Below, one piece after another: positions 60,547-64,000 of a DNA stretch of 64,000 bases. The notes beneath the pieces were generated by a model. It had not been told where the DNA came from. It saw only the letters and a program-made list of their open reading frames with translations, and ran no database searches. Numbering within the stretch: the first letter of the stretch is position 1; every line of letters begins with the position of its first letter. This DNA comes from Rhizobium herbae (lineage in GTDB: Bacteria > Pseudomonadota > Alphaproteobacteria > Rhizobiales > Rhizobiaceae). The stretch lies in the NCBI RefSeq assembly GCF_017873135.1, contig NZ_JAGGJV010000005.1:434001-498000 (forward strand), read 5' to 3'. Made by a program: the position numbers and the translations under genes.

Positions 60547-61443
60547 ATGAAAATCAAAGCCATTTTCAATCGCGACGGTGGAACGTTTCGCACGACGGAC
60601 ATGGAGGCCTACGGCCAACAGGTCGATGAGGTTTTTCGCGGGGCGGGCCACGAGATCGAAATCGCGGTCGTCGATGGCAGCGAGATGAATGAAGCCCTGG
60701 AAAGGACCGCGCGGCGCGACGATCTGGACGCGATGATCGCAGGGGGCGGTGATGGCACGATCTCGGCGGCTGCCGCCGTTGCCTGGAAGAATGGCCTGCC
60801 GCTCGGCATCGTTCCAGCGGGTACGATGAACCTGTTTGCCCGGGCACTAAAACTGCCCCTTGATATCTGGAAGGTGCTGGACGTGCTTGCCGACGGCAGG
60901 GTGGTCGATGCCGATATCGGCAGCGCCGACGGCCGGGCCTTCGTTCACCAGTTTTCCATGGGCCTGCATGCCCGCATGGTGCGTTACCGCGAATCCTACA
61001 GCTTCGCCTCGCGGCTCGGAAAAATCCGTGCCAGCACGCGCGCGGCGGTGGGGGTGATGTTCAATCCGCCGGAGTTCGAGATCGAATTCGAGGTGGACGG
61101 CGTTCGCGAAAGGCGCGAGGTTTCCGCAATCTCGGTGTCTAACAATCATTTCGGCCCGAGCGCGCTGATGTATGCCGACGATGTGACCGGCGGCCATCTG
61201 GGCTTCTATACCGCACCGCCATTGAAGCCGTCAGGCGTCGCCAAGCTGACCTTCGATATCATGCGCGGCAAGTTCCGCGAAAGCGCGCTGATCACCGAAA
61301 TGAGCGTATCGACCGTCAATCTGCATTTCCCGCGGGCGCGCCGCAACACCAACTGCGTCATTGACGGCGAACTGCTGCCGGTCGGACGCGACGTCGCTCT
61401 GCGCATTCATCCAGGCGAACTGAAACTGCTTGTCGGCAAGTGA
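60547..61443 (+). CDS. Diacylglycerol/sphingosine kinase-like lipid kinase
   Basis: A 298-residue enzyme of the DAGK catalytic fold (YegS/LCB5-like). The nucleotide-binding motif is AMIAGGGDGTISAAAAVAWK near residue 60, followed by GLPLGIVPAGTMNLFARALK near 81. The C-terminal half is beta-rich (NNHFGPSALMYADDVTGG, then a CVIDGELLPVGRDV segment). It phosphorylates a lipid alcohol, substrate unknown. Start ATG 60547 follows a GGAGCCCGA. Not in a clear operon. Confidence 0.88.
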   Translation: MKIKAIFNRDGGTFRTTDMEAYGQQVDEVFRGAGHEIEIAVVDGSEMNEALERTARRDDLDAMIAGGGDGTISAAAAVAWKNGLPLGIVPAGTMNLFARALKLPLDIWKVLDVLADGRVVDADIGSADGRAFVHQFSMGLHARMVRYRESYSFASRLGKIRASTRAAVGVMFNPPEFEIEFEVDGVRERREVSAISVSNNHFGPSALMYADDVTGGHLGFYTAPPLKPSGVAKLTFDIMRGKFRESALITEMSVSTVNLHFPRARRNTNCVIDGELLPVGRDVALRIHPGELKLLVGK

Positions 61444-61461
61444 CCGGGTGACAGACAGGCT

Positions 61462-62979
61462 TCAGTTCTTTTCCTGCGGCAGCCAGAGATAGCCGAAGCC
61501 GTAGCGGTCAGCCTCCTTGCCGAGGTAATAGGCCGGTGCCGCATAGAGCGGCTTGATGTCTTCGCCCGCCACGCCGCCTTCGCGCAGCTTCCGTGCGAGG
61601 CTTTCGGGAAACGCCGGTTCAAGCTCGCCGTTGCTGCGCCAGATCACCAGAACCGGCCCTGCCGCCCGCCAGCCCGCGGCCAGTGGCGTTGGCGGGTCGG
61701 AAGGCAGGATGACAGGGGTGTTTGGCAGCTGCAGACGCGCATTGCCGGCAAGGTTGGTATCCTCGGCAATCAGCAGCGCAGGCTGAATGGACCGGTTTTG
61801 GGTAACCTCGCTGATGAAAGCGTCATAGGGGATATTGAGTTTGTTGTATGAGCCAAGCATCGGCGATGTCACGACCCGCGCCGACACGCCAACGAGCACC
61901 GCGATGATCATGATGAAAAGCGGGATGGCGAAGCGCTTCAGCCTGCCTGTTGTCTCTATGCCGGCTGCGTCGATCTTCAGACAGAGATAAATCGGCCAGA
62001 GCACGAGGAACAGTGCCAGCCATTTCTCCCGGATATTGCTGGCGCCGAGACCGAGAACGATCAACAGAACGGCAAACAGGCAAACGACGATCATCCGTCC
62101 GGCGATGCGGGTCCATTGGCTTTCGGTGCGACAGATCCGCTTGATATCGAACGGAAAAGCCACGGCAAAGAAGACGAGCGGCAGAACACTGCCGCCGACG
62201 AAGGCCGAAAATAGCGAAAAGGTTCCCTGGAGCGCCTGGGCCAACCGTCCGCCCGGCATACCCTCCTTCATTTCCTTGATCGTGCCGGCGGAGGCCAATG
62301 TCAGGTTGTTGAAAATCCAGTAGGCGTGCGGCAGGACGATCGCCCCGGCGACGGCAAGGGACACGATGATCCGCCAGTCGAAGATGCGCTGACGCAAATC
62401 CCGCTCCGGAAGGACGGCAAGGATCGCCGCGACCGGCACAAGCGCGAAATTGTATTTCGAAATCAGCCCTATGCCGACCGCGATCCCGGTTACGAGATAG
62501 GAAAAGACACTTGGACTGCGCAGCGTTCTGAAGAAGCCGTAGAGAAACAGCGACACCGCAAACAAGGCGGAGACCGTGTGCGAGAGGTCCCGTTGCGCCA
62601 GCAGAAAAACCGGCGGCAGGGTGAGTACCCCGAGCATTGCCATTGTTGCCAGGGACCTGTCCTTGATAACGATCCTGGCGGCAAGGCCGTAGAACAGACA
62701 GCACAGGAAAAGCTGTACATGTTTGAGAGCGGTCAGCGCCGTTAGTGAAATGCCGAACGTCTCTACCACGGCATATTGCAGCCAATTGTAGAGAGGCGGC
62801 TGGCGGCCGTAGCCAAGCGCCAGAAACTGCGAAACGAAAGCCTGTTCGCCTTCATCGATTTCAAGCGCGGAAGAGATGAAGACCCGTATGACCACACACA
62901 GGACAAAATAGGCGGCAACGGCGTAGATCATAGTGTCATAGAATATCGAGTCGGTGCGGCGGGAAGCGATATTAGACAT
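61462..62979 (-). CDS. GT39-type membrane glycosyltransferase (ArnT-like)
   Basis: A 505-residue membrane protein from ATG 62979; it overlaps the GT2 stop by eight bases. About ten helices in the first two-thirds and a periplasmic C-terminal domain fit the ArnT/PMT superfamily. The acidic catalytic motif is ALEIDEGEQAFVSQF near residue 38, and GRQPPLYNWLQ follows near residue 60. Such enzymes transfer a sugar from a lipid-linked donor to an envelope acceptor. The preceding GT2 gene probably makes the donor; the acceptor is not known. Confidence 0.88.
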   Translation of the reverse strand: MSNIASRRTDSIFYDTMIYAVAAYFVLCVVIRVFISSALEIDEGEQAFVSQFLALGYGRQPPLYNWLQYAVVETFGISLTALTALKHVQLFLCCLFYGLAARIVIKDRSLATMAMLGVLTLPPVFLLAQRDLSHTVSALFAVSLFLYGFFRTLRSPSVFSYLVTGIAVGIGLISKYNFALVPVAAILAVLPERDLRQRIFDWRIIVSLAVAGAIVLPHAYWIFNNLTLASAGTIKEMKEGMPGGRLAQALQGTFSLFSAFVGGSVLPLVFFAVAFPFDIKRICRTESQWTRIAGRMIVVCLFAVLLIVLGLGASNIREKWLALFLVLWPIYLCLKIDAAGIETTGRLKRFAIPLFIMIIAVLVGVSARVVTSPMLGSYNKLNIPYDAFISEVTQNRSIQPALLIAEDTNLAGNARLQLPNTPVILPSDPPTPLAAGWRAAGPVLVIWRSNGELEPAFPESLARKLREGGVAGEDIKPLYAAPAYYLGKEADRYGFGYLWLPQEKN

Positions 62980-63997
62980 CGGCCTCTTCTCGATCGAAGA
63001 CCTTGCGCACGATATAGGGCGGCGTGTCGTTCTCACCGGAATAAAGCCGCGCCATCATCTCGGAAAGAATGCCGGTGGTGATCAGCTGGACCGATGAGAG
63101 GAACAGCATGACCCCGACGATCAGCATAGGTCTTGCGCCGATATCGTTGCCGAGCACGAACTTGTCGATGAACAGATAAAACAGGATCAGGGCGCTGAGT
63201 CCGCCGGCAGCCAGTCCTATCGAGCCGAAGAAATGCCCCGGCCGTGCCTTGTAGCGCATGAAGAACAGCACCGAGAGCAGGTCGAGGATGACGCGGAAGG
63301 TGCGCGAAATGCCGTACTTCGACGTTCCGTGCTGGCGGGCGTGATGCGTAACCGGCATCTCGCCGATGCGGCTGCTCGGCACGACACCGGCCACCCAGGC
63401 CGGAATGAAGCGGTGCATCTCGCCCATCAGCTTGACCTGCTTGATGATCGAGGCCTGGTAGACCTTCAGGCTGCACCCATAATCGTGCAGCTTGACGCCG
63501 GTGATCTTGCCGATCAGATAGTTGGCGCACCAGGACGGTATCTTGCGCAGGAACAGCCCGTCCTGCCGGTTCTTGCGCCAGCCGACGAGAAGGTCGAGTT
63601 CGCGCTCTTCGATCGCCTTGACCATCGCCGGAATGTCGCGCGGATCATTTTGCAGATCGCCGTCGAGCGTGGCGATCAACCGTCCGGTGGCGGTATCGAT
63701 GCCGGCCTGCATGGCGGCCGTCTGGCCGAAATTGCGCTGAAGCTCAACGATCTTCAACCGCAGGCCGCCATCGGACAGCGCCTTGCGGGCGTTCAGCAGG
63801 GTGGCGTCGGTGCTTCCGTCGTCAACGAGGATCAATTCCCAGGACTTGCCGAAATTCGCCATGGCTTCGCTGATTCGCGTTACCAGCGGTCCGACGCTTT
63901 CCTCTTCATTGTAGATCGGCACGACCACGGACAATTCGATAGGCTCGACAATGCCGGCCTCTGTCCTGTTTGCTTCCAAGATGGGATCCAATATCAA
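62972..63997 (-). CDS. GT2 lipid-linked sugar synthase (DPM1/ArnC-like)
   Basis: A glycosyltransferase family 2 protein of at least 341 residues; TTG 63997 is the first in-frame start seen, but the true start may lie outside the window. Motifs: SVVVPIYNEEESVGPLVTRI, LVDDGSTDATLLNARKA, and the metal-binding LIATLDGDLQNDPRDIPAMV. Two membrane helices near the C-terminus (FFGSIGLAAGGLSALILFYL and PMLIVGVMLFLSSVQLITTG) are typical of ArnC/GtrB. It likely loads a sugar onto undecaprenyl phosphate for the neighbouring GT39 enzyme. Confidence 0.88.
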   Translation of the reverse strand: MILDPILEANRTEAGIVEPIELSVVVPIYNEEESVGPLVTRISEAMANFGKSWELILVDDGSTDATLLNARKALSDGGLRLKIVELQRNFGQTAAMQAGIDTATGRLIATLDGDLQNDPRDIPAMVKAIEERELDLLVGWRKNRQDGLFLRKIPSWCANYLIGKITGVKLHDYGCSLKVYQASIIKQVKLMGEMHRFIPAWVAGVVPSSRIGEMPVTHHARQHGTSKYGISRTFRVILDLLSVLFFMRYKARPGHFFGSIGLAAGGLSALILFYLFIDKFVLGNDIGARPMLIVGVMLFLSSVQLITTGILSEMMARLYSGENDTPPYIVRKVFDREEADV

Positions 63998-64000
63998 AGC

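Overview
The window is a piece of a GC-rich Rhizobiaceae chromosome (Rhizobium, Agrobacterium or a close relative). Three things point there: the order feuN-feuP-feuQ, ccmIEFH (cycHJKL), degP, two-component pair, glnE is typical of rhizobia; several copies of the Rhizobium intergenic mosaic element (RIME) are present; and codon use is strongly alphaproteobacterial. I see no rRNA, tRNA or CRISPR array.

Positions 1 to about 9.7 kb are accessory DNA that looks like the right-hand part of an integrative element whose left end lies outside the window. It holds two unknown overlapping genes at the edge, a one-helix membrane protein, a large DUF4209 protein, a degraded gene, a TagO/VasI-like periplasmic protein, a cluster of palindromes, a two-gene membrane-protein operon, a divergent pair of Arc-type repressors sharing an inverted operator, an excisionase-type HTH (fused through a G9 tract to an unrelated exported-like domain) and a tyrosine recombinase. 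Directly after the recombinase lies only the 3' tail of a phage or gene-transfer-agent (GTA) large terminase gene, so the element appears to have inserted into terL.

From 9.7 to 27.5 kb runs a GTA-type structural cluster in the RcGTA order: terL tail, (endolysin), portal, small membrane protein, prohead protease, capsid, connector, head closure, DUF3168, major tail, gp10, tail chaperone, tape measure, DUF2460, DUF2163, NlpC/P60 peptidase, giant baseplate/TIM-barrel protein, holin-like protein. It is broken up by insertions at gene junctions: a parDE module, a tacAT (DUF1778/GNAT) module, a three-gene minus-strand block with a DUF6924 protein, two tandem microproteins, heptamer repeats and RIMEs. 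One RIME lies inside the peptidase reading frame. With terL split, the cluster is probably unable to package DNA in this strain.

From 27.6 kb to the end the DNA is core chromosome: osmosensing feuN/feuP/feuQ, a surface-antigen lipoprotein, cytochrome c maturation ccmIEFH, the protease DegP, a second OmpR/QseC-type pair, glnE, a PAS sensor kinase, pepN, an EamA exporter, an MFS transporter, two microproteins, a divergent uracil-DNA glycosylase, a YegD-like Hsp70, ETF-ubiquinone oxidoreductase, an orphan gene, an L,D-transpeptidase, an EamA exporter with a divergent Lrp/AsnC regulator, DoxX, a quinone oxidoreductase with a divergent HxlR regulator, a diacylglycerol-kinase-like enzyme, and a GT39/GT2 pair for lipid-linked sugar transfer.
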